Assembly: GCA_903934325.1 (NCBI GenBank)
Contig: CAIZNH010000030.1
Location: 1 to 42,509, forward strand
Direction of reading: 5' to 3'
Length of the DNA stretch: 42,509 nucleotides
From: an uncultured Alphaproteobacteria bacterium
Lineage (GTDB): Bacteria; Pseudomonadota; Alphaproteobacteria; Sphingomonadales; Sphingomonadaceae
Each line of letters starts with the position of its first letter. Positions within the stretch are counted from its first letter, which is position 1. Shown here piece by piece: positions 24,698 through 34,762 of the stretch. Made by a program: the position numbers and the translations under genes. The notes beneath the pieces are model-generated. The model was not told the DNA's origin. It searched no databases and saw only the letters and a list, made by a program, of their open reading frames with translations.

Positions 24698-24725
24698 CAA
24701 AAAATGCCCGGCACGAAGGCCGGGC
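24698..24725 (-). terminator. Intrinsic terminator on the minus strand without an obvious gene upstream
   Basis: Read on the minus strand: GCCCGGC, loop CTTCGT, GCCGGGC, then A and six T (24699-24704). This is a textbook rho-independent terminator. Yet it sits between two divergent genes (CDC48 minus, scoA plus), so no known transcript should end here. It implies a minus-strand transcript starting somewhere in 24730-25060, or the 3' relic of a lost gene. Confidence 0.7.
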
Positions 24726-24761
24726 TGAAAAGTTTGGGAGAGGATGCCTGAAAGGCACTTC

Positions 24762-24942
24762 GCATTTGCAGCAGATTTGCCCGATGCGCAATTGCGTAAA
24801 CCGCGTATTTGAGTGCAAAGATTGCAACTCAAGGCGGGAACCATTTCGTTTTATGCAAAAATTTGCAGAATCTCTGCCTCGAAAATCAGCATACGCTCAA
24901 AAATTGAGCAGATTTTGTGACTTCAAAGATTTTGCAATGCAA
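24762..24942. promoter_or_regulatory. A+T-rich operator island with TGCAA/TTGCA inverted repeats
   Basis: Within about 180 nt, much richer in A+T than the flanks, are TTTGCA (24765), TGCAA-AGA-TTGCA (24814-24826), TGCAAA-AA-TTTGCA (24854-24867), TTGCA-A-TGCAA (24932-24942) and a separate palindrome GCTCAA-AAA-TTGAGC (24895-24909). TTTGCAAA-type motifs are bound by ScfR/PccR/RamB-type regulators of short-chain acyl-CoA metabolism (family knowledge), which would suit the downstream CoA-transferase operon; the regulator identity is inference. No convincing gene is present here. Confidence 0.6.
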
Positions 24943-25016
24943 CATGAAAGGTGATTCGACTCGGACTGCGCGCGGGCGTGACAGCGGCGCTCGAACGCAC
25001 TAATCACACTCGGGAC

Positions 25017-25030
25017 ATCCCTTAAGGGAT
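25017..25030. promoter_or_regulatory. Palindrome upstream of scoA
   Basis: ATCCCTTAAGGGAT, a perfect 14-bp palindrome 51 nt before the scoA start. Possible operator or small hairpin in the scoA leader. Confidence 0.4.
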
Positions 25031-25081
25031 CGGCTCTTTTCGGGCCGCGACGCCAACCTGCAACCGAGGCAATCACGCCCG

Positions 25082-25800
25082 ATGACCAAGCTCTACCCCG
25101 ACGCCGCCAGCGCGCTCGCCGGTGTCCTCAAGAACGACATGCTGATCGCCGCAGGAGGTTTCGGCCTGTGCGGCATCCCCGAAAGGCTGCTGGACGCGAT
25201 TCGTGACAGCGGCGTGACGGGGCTCACCTTTGCCAGCAACAATGCCGGGATCGACAACGAGGGTATCGGCAAGCTGCTGCGCACGCGGCAGGTGAAAAAG
25301 ATGATCAGTTCCTACGTCGGCGAGAACAAGGAGTTCGAGCGGCAATATCTCTCGGACGAGCTTGAAGTCGAATTCTGTCCGCAGGGCACCCTCGCAGAAC
25401 GGATGCGCGCCGGCGGAGCGGGCATCCCTGGCTTCTACACACGCACCGGCGTCGGCACCGAGGTCGCCAAGGGCAAGGAGCACAAGCAGTTCCCCGATCG
25501 CGACGGACTGATGCAGACCTACATCCTCGAACACGGCATCTTCGCCGATCTTTCGATCATCAAGGCGTGGAAAGCCGATGAAACCGGCAATCTCGTGTTC
25601 CGCAAGACCGCGCGCAATTTCAATCTGCCGGCGGCGACCTGCGGGAAAATCTGCGTCGTCGAAGTCGAGGAAGTGGTGCCGGCCGGAAGCCTCGAGCCCG
25701 ATCAGATCCACCTTGCCGGGGTGTTCGTAAACCGGATCGTGCTAGGCGCGCCATATGACAAGAAAATCGAATTCCGTACGGTTCGGGAGAGGGAGACCGC

Positions 25801-25804
<4 letters not shown>
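25082..25804 (+). CDS. scoA: 3-oxoacid (succinyl-CoA:acetoacetate type) CoA-transferase subunit A
   Basis: 240 residues, full-length alpha subunit of a family I CoA-transferase. Conserved: ADM-like start ALAGVLKNDMLIAAGGFGLCGIPERLLDAI, LTFASNNAGIDNEGIGKLL, MISSYVGENKEFERQYL, FCPQGTLAERMRAGGAGIPGFYTRTGVGT, and the CoA-contact region ADLSIIKAWKADETGNLVFRKTARNFN. With subunit B (scoB, 1.4 kb downstream) it transfers CoA from succinyl-CoA to acetoacetate or a related 3-oxoacid in ketone body and amino-acid breakdown. The pair is unusual in being split by a lipoprotein gene whose start overlaps this stop (ATGA). The upstream operator island may control the operon. Confidence 0.94.
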
Positions 25805-27206
<1,402 letters not shown>

Positions 27207-27210
<4 letters not shown>

Positions 27211-27857
27211 CGACGCTTCCCCAAGGCTGGACCCGCGACCAGATGGCCGCCCGCGCCGCGCGCGAGCTGAAGGACGGCTATTACGTCAACCTCGGCATCG
27301 GCATCCCGACGCTGGTGGCCAACCACATTCCCGAAGGCATGTTGGTTACGTTGCAGAGCGAGAACGGGATGCTCGGCATCGGGCCGTTCCCCTATGACGA
27401 CGAGGTCGATGCCGACCTGATCAACGCCGGCAAGCAGACCATCAGCGAGTTGCCGCACAGCGCCTATTTCGACAGCGCGACCAGCTTTGCGATGATCCGG
27501 GGCGGGCATATCGACCTCACCGTGCTGGGCGCGATGGAGGTGGCCGAAAACGGCGACATCGCCAACTGGATGATCCCGGGCAAGATGATCAAGGGCATGG
27601 GCGGGGCGATGGACCTTGTCGCGGGCGTCAAGAAGATCATCGTGGTGATGGACCACACATCCAAGGACGGCGCGCCCAAGTTCATTCCGGCCTGCACCCT
27701 GCCGCTGACCGGCGCGGGCGTGGTGGACATGGTGATCACCAACCTCGCGGTCTTCGCCCGGCCCGATCACGCCTCGCCGTTCCGACTGATCGAGATGGCA
27801 CCGGGCGCCACCGAGGCCGATATCGCGGCGACCACCACCGCACATTACGTGGTGTGA
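27207..27857 (+). CDS. scoB: 3-oxoacid CoA-transferase subunit B
   Basis: 216-residue beta subunit. The catalytic glutamate is Glu52 in [12 protein letters not shown], which forms the covalent glutamyl-CoA intermediate. Other family blocks: [87 protein letters not shown] and the final [17 protein letters not shown]. Pairs with scoA. ATG 27207 overlaps the preceding stop, and its own stop overlaps the hydrolase start, so the whole set is one operon. Confidence 0.95.
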
Positions 27858-28744
27858 TGCTGCGTGCGTTGGGGCTTGGCGTTGTTGCACTGCTCGCGGT
27901 AGCCGGAGGGATGTTCGCTTTCGTCTCCCCACCGCGGCTGCTGTCGCATTATGACCGGCTGGCCGGCGGGCGCGAAGGGTCTTACCCGGCAGCCGAGGGT
28001 GTGCCTTTCGGGAGCCACGGGCAGCGGCTCGATATCTGGGCACCCAACGCCACGCCCGAAACCGGCAAGCTGCCAGTGGTGATCTTCTGGTATGGCGGCG
28101 GCTGGGCCAAGGGTGATCGCGCCTCCTATGCCTTTGCCGGACGGGCACTGGCCAAGGCCGGCTTCCTGGTGGTGATCCCCGATTATCGCAAGGTGCCGGA
28201 CGTGCACTTTCCCGCCTTCCTCGATGACGGAGCCGAAGCGGTAGCGTGGACGCAGAAAAACATCGCCCAGTATCGGGGCGATCCGGCGCGGGTTGCGGTG
28301 ATGGGCCATTCGGCAGGGGCCTATCAGGCGGTGATGCTGGCGCTGGATGCCGAGCGACTGGCGGCTGCGGGTGTCAGCCCGGGATTCATCAAGGCGGGCG
28401 TCGGCCTGTCGGGGCCTTACGACTTTTACCCCTTCACCTCGGACCGGGCGATCGCGGCGTTCAGCGAGTGGCCGCGTCCTGAAGAGACCCAGCCGATCAC
28501 CTTCGCGCGGGCTGACGCGCCGGCGCTGCTGCTGGTCACCTCCGACGGCGACGAGACTGTGCGGCCGAAGAACGCCAACAATCTCGGCACCAAGCTGAAG
28601 TCGCTCGGCGCGCCGGTCGAAGTGACGAACTACGGCCCGCTCGATCACGAGGAAGTGGTGATGGCGCTTTCCGTGCCGTTCCGCAGCAAAGGCCCGGTGC
28701 TGGCCGACAGCATCGCTTTCCTCAAGGCGCAGCTGGGCGACTAG
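27857..28744 (+). CDS. Alpha/beta hydrolase (carboxylesterase / BD-FAE-like)
   Basis: 295 residues. A hydrophobic N-terminal segment ([22 protein letters not shown]) predicts export or a membrane anchor. Catalytic features: oxyanion block IFWYGGGWAKGD (in place of HGGGW), nucleophile elbow MGHSAGAYQA (serine near residue 156), a DGDETV-type acid loop and a histidine in LDHEEVV. This is the pattern of BD-FAE/LipW-type esterases; kynurenine formamidase belongs to the same group but lacks the membrane anchor. ATG overlaps the scoB stop; a GTG three nt earlier is possible. Substrate unknown; operon context suggests an acyl ester or thioester linked to the CoA-transferases. Confidence 0.85.
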   Translation: MLRALGLGVVALLAVAGGMFAFVSPPRLLSHYDRLAGGREGSYPAAEGVPFGSHGQRLDIWAPNATPETGKLPVVIFWYGGGWAKGDRASYAFAGRALAKAGFLVVIPDYRKVPDVHFPAFLDDGAEAVAWTQKNIAQYRGDPARVAVMGHSAGAYQAVMLALDAERLAAAGVSPGFIKAGVGLSGPYDFYPFTSDRAIAAFSEWPRPEETQPITFARADAPALLLVTSDGDETVRPKNANNLGTKLKSLGAPVEVTNYGPLDHEEVVMALSVPFRSKGPVLADSIAFLKAQLGD

Positions 28745-28747
28745 GCG

Positions 28748-29899
28748 ATGTGGCTGGCTGAACCCCGCAACGCGGACGCCCCGCTGGCCGGCCTCAAGGT
28801 GGTCGAGCTTGCCCGCGTGCTCGCCGGGCCCTTCTGCGGGCAGATTCTGGCGGACCTCGGCGCGGATGTGATCAAGGTCGAAAGCCCGGAAGGCGACGGC
28901 ACGCGCCTGTGGGGGCCGCCGTGGGTCGAGCGCACCGACGCACACGGCAAGGTGCACCGCGAGGCGGCCTATTACCACGCCTGCAACCGCGGCAAGCGCT
29001 CGATCATCGCCGACTTTGCCGATGCTGATGATTTGGCGCGGGTGAAGGCTCTGTGCGGCGAAGCCGATGTGGTGATCGAGAACTTCAAGACCGGTAGCCT
29101 CGCCAAGTTCGGCCTCGATTATCCCAGCCTTGCCGCCGTCAATCCGGGGCTCGTGTATTGCTCGATCACCGGCTTCGGCCAGACCGGACCGCGCGCGCAT
29201 GAGGCGGGCTACGACTTCGTGGTGCAGGGGATGAGCGGCTTCATGTCGCTGACCGGCGAGCCGGAAGCCCATCCGGTCAAGATGGGGATTTCGATCTCCG
29301 ACCTTTCAACCGGCGTCTGGGCGGCGAACGGCATTCAGGCGGCGCTGCTGATGCGGGCGCGCACGGGCAGGGGTCAGCAGGTCGATATCAGCCTGATGGA
29401 CAGCTCGGTCGCGCTGCTCGCCAATCAGGCGAGTTACTACTTCACCACCGGCCACAATCCCCCGCGCATGGGCAATGCCCACGCGCAGGTTGCGCCCTAT
29501 GGCGTGTTTGCGGTGAGCGACGGGCACGTGATCCTTGCGCCGGCGAATGACGGGCTGTTCCACAAGCTGATGGCGGTGCTGGGGCGCAGCGAGCTGTGCG
29601 ACGATCCGCGCTTTGTCGCGAACGCCGACCGCACCGCCAATGCCAAGGCGCTCGATGCTGAAATCGCGGCGGCAACGGCAGGCTGGACCAAGCAGGGCCT
29701 GCTCGATGCCTGCCATGCAGCGGGCGTCCCCGCAGGGCCGATCAATCGGCTGGACGAGGTCTTTGCCGACCCTCAAGTGATCGCGCGCGGCCTTCGGGTG
29801 GAGCTTGGCGGGATGTCTGGCGTGCGCAGTCCCTTCGTCTTTTCGGACGCCGAATTGGCGCTTGACCGGCCATCGCCGATCCATGGGGAAGACGGCTAG
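28748..29899 (+). CDS. CaiB/BaiF family (class III) CoA-transferase
   Basis: 383 residues, typical length. Conserved: LAGLKVVELARVLAGPFCGQILADLGADVIKVESPEGDGTR, YYHACNRGKRSI, VVIENFKTGSLAKFGLDY, CSITGFGQTGPRAHEAGYDFVVQGMSG, and the catalytic aspartate in GISISDLSTGVWAANGIQ (about residue 185). Transfers CoA between carboxylic acids through an aspartyl-CoA intermediate. Formyl-CoA-, succinyl-CoA- and racemase-type members share this pattern, so the substrate is open. It follows the esterase by 3 nt and completes the operon. Its stop abuts the 3' end of the convergent DUF418 gene. Confidence 0.93.
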   Translation: MWLAEPRNADAPLAGLKVVELARVLAGPFCGQILADLGADVIKVESPEGDGTRLWGPPWVERTDAHGKVHREAAYYHACNRGKRSIIADFADADDLARVKALCGEADVVIENFKTGSLAKFGLDYPSLAAVNPGLVYCSITGFGQTGPRAHEAGYDFVVQGMSGFMSLTGEPEAHPVKMGISISDLSTGVWAANGIQAALLMRARTGRGQQVDISLMDSSVALLANQASYYFTTGHNPPRMGNAHAQVAPYGVFAVSDGHVILAPANDGLFHKLMAVLGRSELCDDPRFVANADRTANAKALDAEIAAATAGWTKQGLLDACHAAGVPAGPINRLDEVFADPQVIARGLRVELGGMSGVRSPFVFSDAELALDRPSPIHGEDG

Positions 29900-29957
29900 G
29901 ACAGCGCCTTTGCTGCCTTGCGCCACAGGCGCTCCAAGGGGCCTTGGCCAAGCTTTG

Positions 29958-31115
29958 CTACCCATAGCGGCGAGATACCAGCACCGCGATGATCGGCACA
30001 AAGGCGAGCGCAAAGGCCCCTGCGCGGGTCACCTCGCCGAACAGGCCTAAGCCCCATGGCGCGAAGATGCATCCGAGGATCATGCTGGTCATCACCGTGT
30101 TCGTCAGCGACAATCGCCCGACCGCTGCGAGGGTGCGGGTCACCCGTGTTCCACGTGAAACAAAGGCCATCGCCAGCGCGGCATAGCTCACCGCCAGCAG
30201 CAGATCGAAGGGGGCCGAGAACACCAGTGCCACCGGGCCGACGAGAGCTGCGGGAAAGCCTGTCGAGACCAGCCAGCCTGCCAGCGCGAACAGCGCGGGA
30301 AGCGCCAGCAGGGCGGCCAGCCCAGCGAGGCGCTGCAAGTGGAAGGTGCGCCATTCGCCCTTGAACATCCCTGCGCGGTGCAGGCCCATGCCGAGTGCAA
30401 ACCCCGCCAGATCGAGCGGCAAGGCGGCGATCAGCGCCCCGAATTGCGAGGGGACTGCGCCCAATTGCCGAATGATCCGCTCGGCCAGCCCGGCGCGTCC
30501 CTGCTCCAGCAAAAGCGCGATGGTGGCCGGGTCATGGCCGAACTGGCGCTCTGCCAAAAGCAGGGCTTCGGTGTCCGAATGTTTCACGTGAAACACGATG
30601 AAAGCGGCGCCAAGCGCGCTCATACCCATGGCAAACTGTGCGATAACCAGACCAAATGACACCGCAATGAGCGCTCTGGCGGACAATCCGGCGAGCAGGG
30701 GCAGGGCAAGGCCGGCCAGAGCAAGGCCCCGCAGCACGTCATGATCGGCCAGCAGCACCCAATGCGCGAAGCCGATAGCGAAGAGCACGGTCATGCGCGC
30801 GTAGTGCGCCCGCCAAGGGTTTGCATCGCCGCGTTCCAGCAGGATCATGCATCCCGCGCCCAGCAGCATCGCGAAGATCGCGCGCAGCTTGTCTTCGAGG
30901 AACACGAAGCTCGCCAGCCACACGCGGATATCCGCCGGACTTGTCGCACCATAGGCGGTGGGGTTGATCGCCGCGGGGCCCGGCAGCGCGAAGCCATGGA
31001 CCACCATCAGCGCCATGCCCAACACGGCCGCGCCGCGCAGCGCGTCGGGCGCAAGGAGGCGTTCGGGAAGTGAGGCGGCGGGGAGGGGGGCGGCGGGTGC
31101 CATCAGCGACGACAC
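29958..31115 (-). CDS. DUF418 multispanning membrane protein (C-terminus apparently frameshifted)
   Basis: 385 residues in the open frame. N-terminal LLAPDALRGAAVLGMALMVVHGFA is the RxDxLRGxAxxG-like block of DUF418/YeiB proteins; about ten membrane segments follow, then AVGRLSLTNTVMTSMILG, the DUF418 core. The frame stops right after VSRRYG, but the next reading frame continues with the family's usual ending, GPLERLWRKAAKAL, closing at 29896. A one-base deletion near 29963 would explain this. Two parS sites lie inside the gene and encode the FHVKH (30580) and FVSRGT (30147) segments. Function unknown; predicted inner membrane. Confidence 0.82.
   Translation of the reverse strand: MSSLMAPAAPLPAASLPERLLAPDALRGAAVLGMALMVVHGFALPGPAAINPTAYGATSPADIRVWLASFVFLEDKLRAIFAMLLGAGCMILLERGDANPWRAHYARMTVLFAIGFAHWVLLADHDVLRGLALAGLALPLLAGLSARALIAVSFGLVIAQFAMGMSALGAAFIVFHVKHSDTEALLLAERQFGHDPATIALLLEQGRAGLAERIIRQLGAVPSQFGALIAALPLDLAGFALGMGLHRAGMFKGEWRTFHLQRLAGLAALLALPALFALAGWLVSTGFPAALVGPVALVFSAPFDLLLAVSYAALAMAFVSRGTRVTRTLAAVGRLSLTNTVMTSMILGCIFAPWGLGLFGEVTRAGAFALAFVPIIAVLVSRRYG
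30147..30162. other. parS centromere site (one mismatch)
   Basis: TGTTCCACGTGAAACA differs from the palindrome at one position (C for T at 30151). Inside the DUF418 gene; 433 nt from the next site. Confidence 0.8.
30580..30595. other. parS centromere site (perfect)
   Basis: TGTTTCACGTGAAACA inside the DUF418 gene, encoding Phe-His-Val-Lys-His on the minus strand. Confidence 0.93.
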
Positions 31116-31129
31116 CCGCCCCGCGCAAA

Positions 31130-32335
31130 TCAGGCCAGTGCGGCCTTCAGATCGTCAACCAGATCGAGCCGCTCCCACGGGAACAGATCGCCTTCCGGCT
31201 TGCGGCCGAAATGGCCATAGGCCGCGGTCGGCTGGTAGATCGGCTTGTTGAGGCCGAGATGCGTGCGGATCGAACGCGGGGTCAGCCCGCCGAGCTTGGC
31301 GATGCCGAGGATCGCCTGTTCGATCTTGTCGTCGCCCACGGTGCCGGTGTCGTGCGTATCGACATAGAGCGAGAGCGGCTTCGACACGCCGATCGCATAG
31401 GCGATCTGGATGGTGCAGCGCGTGGCAAGGCCCGCGGCGACCACGTTCTTGGCGAGGTAGCGGGTGATGTAGGCCGCCGAGCGGTCCACCTTGGTCGGGT
31501 CCTTGCCGCTGAACGCGCCGCCGCCATGCGGAGCCGCGCCGCCATAGGTGTCGACGATGATCTTGCGGCCGGTAAGGCCTGCGTCGCCATCCGGCCCGCC
31601 GATCACGAAGCTGCCGGTCGGGTTGATGAAATACTCGGTCTCGCGCAGCAGCACCGGCGGGATCACTTCCGAGACAACGCGCTTCACATAAGCGTGGAGC
31701 TCGGCTTCCTTCTCGCCCTCGTCATAGCCTTCGGCGTGCTGGGTCGAGACCACCACAGCGGTCGCGGCGACCGGCAGCGAGCCTTCGTAGCGCAGGGTCA
31801 CCTGGCTCTTGGCATCGGGCTCGAGGAAGGGGGCCGCGCCCGAGTGGCGATCGGCGGCCATGCGCTCGAGGATCTTGTGGCTATAGTAGAGCGTCGCCGG
31901 CATCAGATCGGGGGTCTCGTCGGTGGCGTAACCGAACATGATGCCCTGATCGCCCGCGCCTTCATCCTTGTTCGCGCCCGCGTCCACACCCTGCGCAATG
32001 TGCGCCGACTGGCCGTGCAGGCGGTTGATGAATTCGAACTTGTCCCAGTGGAAGCCGTCCTGCTCGTAACCAATGCGCTTGACCGTGGCGCGGACGGCGG
32101 CTTCGATTTCTTCCTTGGCGCCCGGCGCCCATGCGCCGTTTTCGTACACGCCCTTGCAGCGGATTTCGCCCGCCAGCACCACCAGCTGGGTGGTGGTCAG
32201 GGTCTCGCAGGCGATGCGCGCTTCGGGGTCCTTCGACAGGAACAGATCGACGATTGCGTCGGAAATCTGGTCGGCAACCTTGTCCGGGTGGCCTTCGGAA
32301 ACGCTTTCGGACGTGAAGAGATATTCGGTGCGCAT
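31130..32335 (-). CDS. metK: S-adenosylmethionine synthetase
   Basis: 401 residues, slightly longer than the E. coli enzyme, as in other alphaproteobacteria. Makes SAM from methionine and ATP in the cytosol. Signatures: [22 protein letters not shown] (ATP-binding histidine), [15 protein letters not shown], the metal/phosphate block [25 protein letters not shown], and the C-terminal [21 protein letters not shown] palindromic operator candidate lies 46-63 nt upstream. It is followed by DUF418 and preceded by lnt on the same strand. Confidence 0.97.
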   Translation of the reverse strand: MRTEYLFTSESVSEGHPDKVADQISDAIVDLFLSKDPEARIACETLTTTQLVVLAGEIRCKGVYENGAWAPGAKEEIEAAVRATVKRIGYEQDGFHWDKFEFINRLHGQSAHIAQGVDAGANKDEGAGDQGIMFGYATDETPDLMPATLYYSHKILERMAADRHSGAAPFLEPDAKSQVTLRYEGSLPVAATAVVVSTQHAEGYDEGEKEAELHAYVKRVVSEVIPPVLLRETEYFINPTGSFVIGGPDGDAGLTGRKIIVDTYGGAAPHGGGAFSGKDPTKVDRSAAYITRYLAKNVVAAGLATRCTIQIAYAIGVSKPLSLYVDTHDTGTVGDDKIEQAILGIAKLGGLTPRSIRTHLGLNKPIYQPTAAYGHFGRKPEGDLFPWERLDLVDDLKAALA

Positions 32336-32380
32336 GGTTCCCCCGGGGGCTGAGAGTGCGGTTCCTGCCGGTTATGGAGA

Positions 32381-32410
32381 CCTTATAGAGATATAAGGAA
32401 ACCTTTATAT
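32381..32410 (-). promoter_or_regulatory. Palindromic operator candidate upstream of metK
   Basis: CCTTATA-GAGA-TATAAGG (32381-32398) is a perfect 7-bp inverted repeat, and a third related half-site CCTTTATA follows at 32402. It sits in a short A+T-rich stretch 46-75 nt upstream of the metK start. ArsR-type SAM/S-adenosylhomocysteine-responsive regulators of the methionine cycle are plausible binders (inference). No known SAM riboswitch fold was recognised in the short leader. Confidence 0.5.
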
Positions 32411-32431
32411 CCGGCTTCTTGCGCGACCGCT

Positions 32432-34045
32432 CTAGCCGCGCCGACGGGTGAGCGCAAGCACTCTCGGCAAGCCGAGGCCGAGGATAAGGAACACTGCGGC
32501 CCAGCCCAGCGTCAAAGCGTGTCCCCAATGCGCGAACAGCGTCGGCGGCTTCGCCTTGGGCACAAAGCCTGTAATCGCTTCGGCCTTGCCCATGCCGATG
32601 CTGTCGCGAACCACGCCGTTCGCGTCGATCACCGCAGAAATCCCGGTGGTGGTGGAGCGCAGGACGGGCAGCCCCTCCTCGATCGCTCGCATCCGCGCCT
32701 GTGCGAGATGCTGCGGCGGACCCCACCAGCCGAACCAGCCGTCATTCGAGGGGTTGAAGATGTAGTCGGGGCGGTTCTTGCGGTCAGCGACATGGCCGGA
32801 GAAGACGATCTCGTAGCAGATCTGGATGCCCGCCTTGCCGTGCTTGCCGAGGTCAAGCGTGCGCGGCCCCGGCCCCGCTTTGTAATCGATGCTTCCCGCC
32901 ACCAGCCGCGACAGGCCGAGCGGCTCCAGCAGCGGGCGCATCGGCAGATATTCGCCGTAAGGCACCAGATGGGCCTTGGCATAGGAATGGGTGATGGCGC
33001 CTGCGCCATTCATCGCGATCACCGAATTGCGCGCGCTCACCGCGCCTTTGGTGCCATCCTCGCGCGTGCCGATGTCGAGGTTCACCACGCCGGTCAGCAG
33101 CGTCGATTGCGGGCCGATGATCCCGCCGATGCGCCGCCGCGCGAAGTCCGGGTCGGCTGCGGCGGTCATCTGGAGATAGTAGCGCTCCGGATAGCCGTCC
33201 TCGAGGTAATCGGGGATCGCGCTTTCGGGCCACAGCACGATGCGCTGCTCCTTGCGCCCCGGATTGGTGAGCGCGGCAATGCGCTGGAACTGCTCCTCGA
33301 ACTTGCTCGCATCGTTGATTTCGGACTGCGGGATGTGGGGCTGGACGAGGGTGTAGCGGAGGCCTTTGATCGCGGGCTTTATGACGCCATGCAGAGGGAT
33401 CAACATCCCCGCCGCAATAGCCAGCCCGCCCCCGGCAGCGATCAGCCATCGCCGTGCCAGCAGTGCACCTAGCATCAGACTTGCTATCACCAAAGCGACG
33501 CCTGAGAGCGCATAGGTGCCGGTCCAGCGCAGCAATTCGGCTAAACCCGGTTGCTCCCATCCGCCCAGCAACATCAGCCCGACCGGCGGCCACGGATAGC
33601 CGGTGAAGACCCAGCCGCGCAGCCATTCGGTGACGATCCAAGCGCCTGCCAGCACCAGCCCGAAGGCCCATAGCGGGCGCTTCTTCGCCAGCAGATGCGC
33701 GGCCAGCGCGGCAAAGGCGGGATACCATGCGAGGTAGATGCACAGCAGCGGAACCGCGGCCCAGCCCAGCGCCTCGGGCATCTTGGCCTGGTGGGTGAAT
33801 GCCGTGGCGATCCAGTTATTGGCGAGTGTCAGATGCGCCCAGCCGAAAACCCAGCCGCGCCACAAGGCGCCGCGCCATGTCTCGGCCTTGTAGGTCAGCC
33901 ACACGAAGCCCGCCAACGCGGCAAGGCCGAGCGGCCAGAGGTGCAGCGGCGGATAGGCGCAGGCGGCGACCAGTCCCAGCACGATGGCGGCCTGCGCCGG
34001 AAAACGCTGCGCCAGCGCAGGAACCGCCGCCAGCCTTTCGATCAT
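32432..34045 (-). CDS. lnt: Apolipoprotein N-acyltransferase
   Basis: 537 residues. N-terminal half: about seven membrane segments, with the family blocks YPPLHLWPLG, WVFGWAHLTLANNWI and EWLRGWVFTGYPWPPVG. C-terminal half: nitrilase-like domain with the catalytic triad Glu (VLWPESAIP, about residue 274), Lys (YAKAHLVPYGEYLP, about 358) and Cys (IQICYEIVFSG, about 409), followed by NPSNDGWFGWWGPPQHLAQARMRAIE. N-acylates the lipid-modified cysteine of lipoproteins in the inner membrane; several lipoproteins in this window would be substrates. Full length. DUF4167 lies 6 nt upstream. Confidence 0.96.
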   Translation of the reverse strand: MIERLAAVPALAQRFPAQAAIVLGLVAACAYPPLHLWPLGLAALAGFVWLTYKAETWRGALWRGWVFGWAHLTLANNWIATAFTHQAKMPEALGWAAVPLLCIYLAWYPAFAALAAHLLAKKRPLWAFGLVLAGAWIVTEWLRGWVFTGYPWPPVGLMLLGGWEQPGLAELLRWTGTYALSGVALVIASLMLGALLARRWLIAAGGGLAIAAGMLIPLHGVIKPAIKGLRYTLVQPHIPQSEINDASKFEEQFQRIAALTNPGRKEQRIVLWPESAIPDYLEDGYPERYYLQMTAAADPDFARRRIGGIIGPQSTLLTGVVNLDIGTREDGTKGAVSARNSVIAMNGAGAITHSYAKAHLVPYGEYLPMRPLLEPLGLSRLVAGSIDYKAGPGPRTLDLGKHGKAGIQICYEIVFSGHVADRKNRPDYIFNPSNDGWFGWWGPPQHLAQARMRAIEEGLPVLRSTTTGISAVIDANGVVRDSIGMGKAEAITGFVPKAKPPTLFAHWGHALTLGWAAVFLILGLGLPRVLALTRRRG

Positions 34046-34051
34046 CGCGGA

Positions 34052-34762
34052 TCAGTCGACCGTTTCGAGCGCGCCGCCGCTTTCGCCTGACCCGCTGTCA
34101 TCCCCGCGGATCGACGGCGGGAGGATCGAGCTGTCGATCCCGGCACGGTCTTCGCCGCCCGACTTGCGGGGCTTGCGCCGCCGCTGCTCGGACTTCTCGC
34201 CACGCTCTGCCGCAGGCGCATCCTCGCGCTGGCGGCGCGGCTGCTGCTGGCGCCGACGCGATTCGCTCCTCGGCTCTGGGCGGAAATCGAAGTCGCTGTC
34301 GGTATCGCTGTCGGAGGCGGTTTCGCCCTCGTCACCGGTGAGGAAGGGCTCGCCCTCCTGGCCGTAATCGCCTTCCTCGATCCCGCGCGGTTCAAGCTCG
34401 CGATCGTCGCGGCGCTGGCGCTGGCCGCGGTCATTGCGGCGGCCGGAGCCGAAATCCGTGTCCTCGTCGCCGAAATCCTCGGTCTGATCGCGCTCGTCAT
34501 TGCGGCGCGGTCCACGCTGCTCGTCCTGACGGGCCTTGTTGTCGGCAATCACGCGGAAATAGTGATCGGCGAACTGCAGGTAATATTCCATCTGCACGCG
34601 ATCGCCATTGTGGTGGGCGTCCTGCGCGAGCTTCTTGTACTTTTCGAGCAGCTGCGGGGCATTGCCGCGCGCGCGGCTGTCGATCCGGTTGAGCTGGTTG
34701 CCGTTGCCGCCCTGAGAGCGATTACCGCGCCCGCGGCGACGGTTATTCCGATTGTTATTCAA
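34052..34762 (-). CDS. DUF4167 protein
   Basis: 236 residues from a TTG start complementary to 34760-34762 (no ATG is available before the conserved block). N-terminal 90 residues hold the DUF4167 signature: Asn/Arg-rich NNNRNNRRRGRGNRS, then YKKLAQDAHHNGDRVQMEYYLQFADHYFRVIADNKARQDE. The remainder is disordered, highly charged Asp/Glu/Arg sequence. The family is alphaproteobacterial and typically follows prfA-prmC, as here; the Arg/Gly/Asn-rich start suggests RNA or ribosome contact, by inference. A small hairpin overlaps the ribosome binding site and start codon. Confidence 0.87.
   Translation of the reverse strand: MNNNRNNRRRGRGNRSQGGNGNQLNRIDSRARGNAPQLLEKYKKLAQDAHHNGDRVQMEYYLQFADHYFRVIADNKARQDEQRGPRRNDERDQTEDFGDEDTDFGSGRRNDRGQRQRRDDRELEPRGIEEGDYGQEGEPFLTGDEGETASDSDTDSDFDFRPEPRSESRRRQQQPRRQREDAPAAERGEKSEQRRRKPRKSGGEDRAGIDSSILPPSIRGDDSGSGESGGALETVD

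Noticed and set aside
24766..24954. 62-codon plus-strand frame (MQQICPMRNC...) in the A+T-rich island
   Set aside because: No ribosome binding site, composition unlike genes here, and it overlaps the inverted-repeat operators. Regulatory DNA is the better reading.
32336..32430. SAM riboswitch upstream of metK
   Set aside because: The leader is short and I could not find a SAM-I, SAM-II or SAH consensus; a protein operator is more likely.
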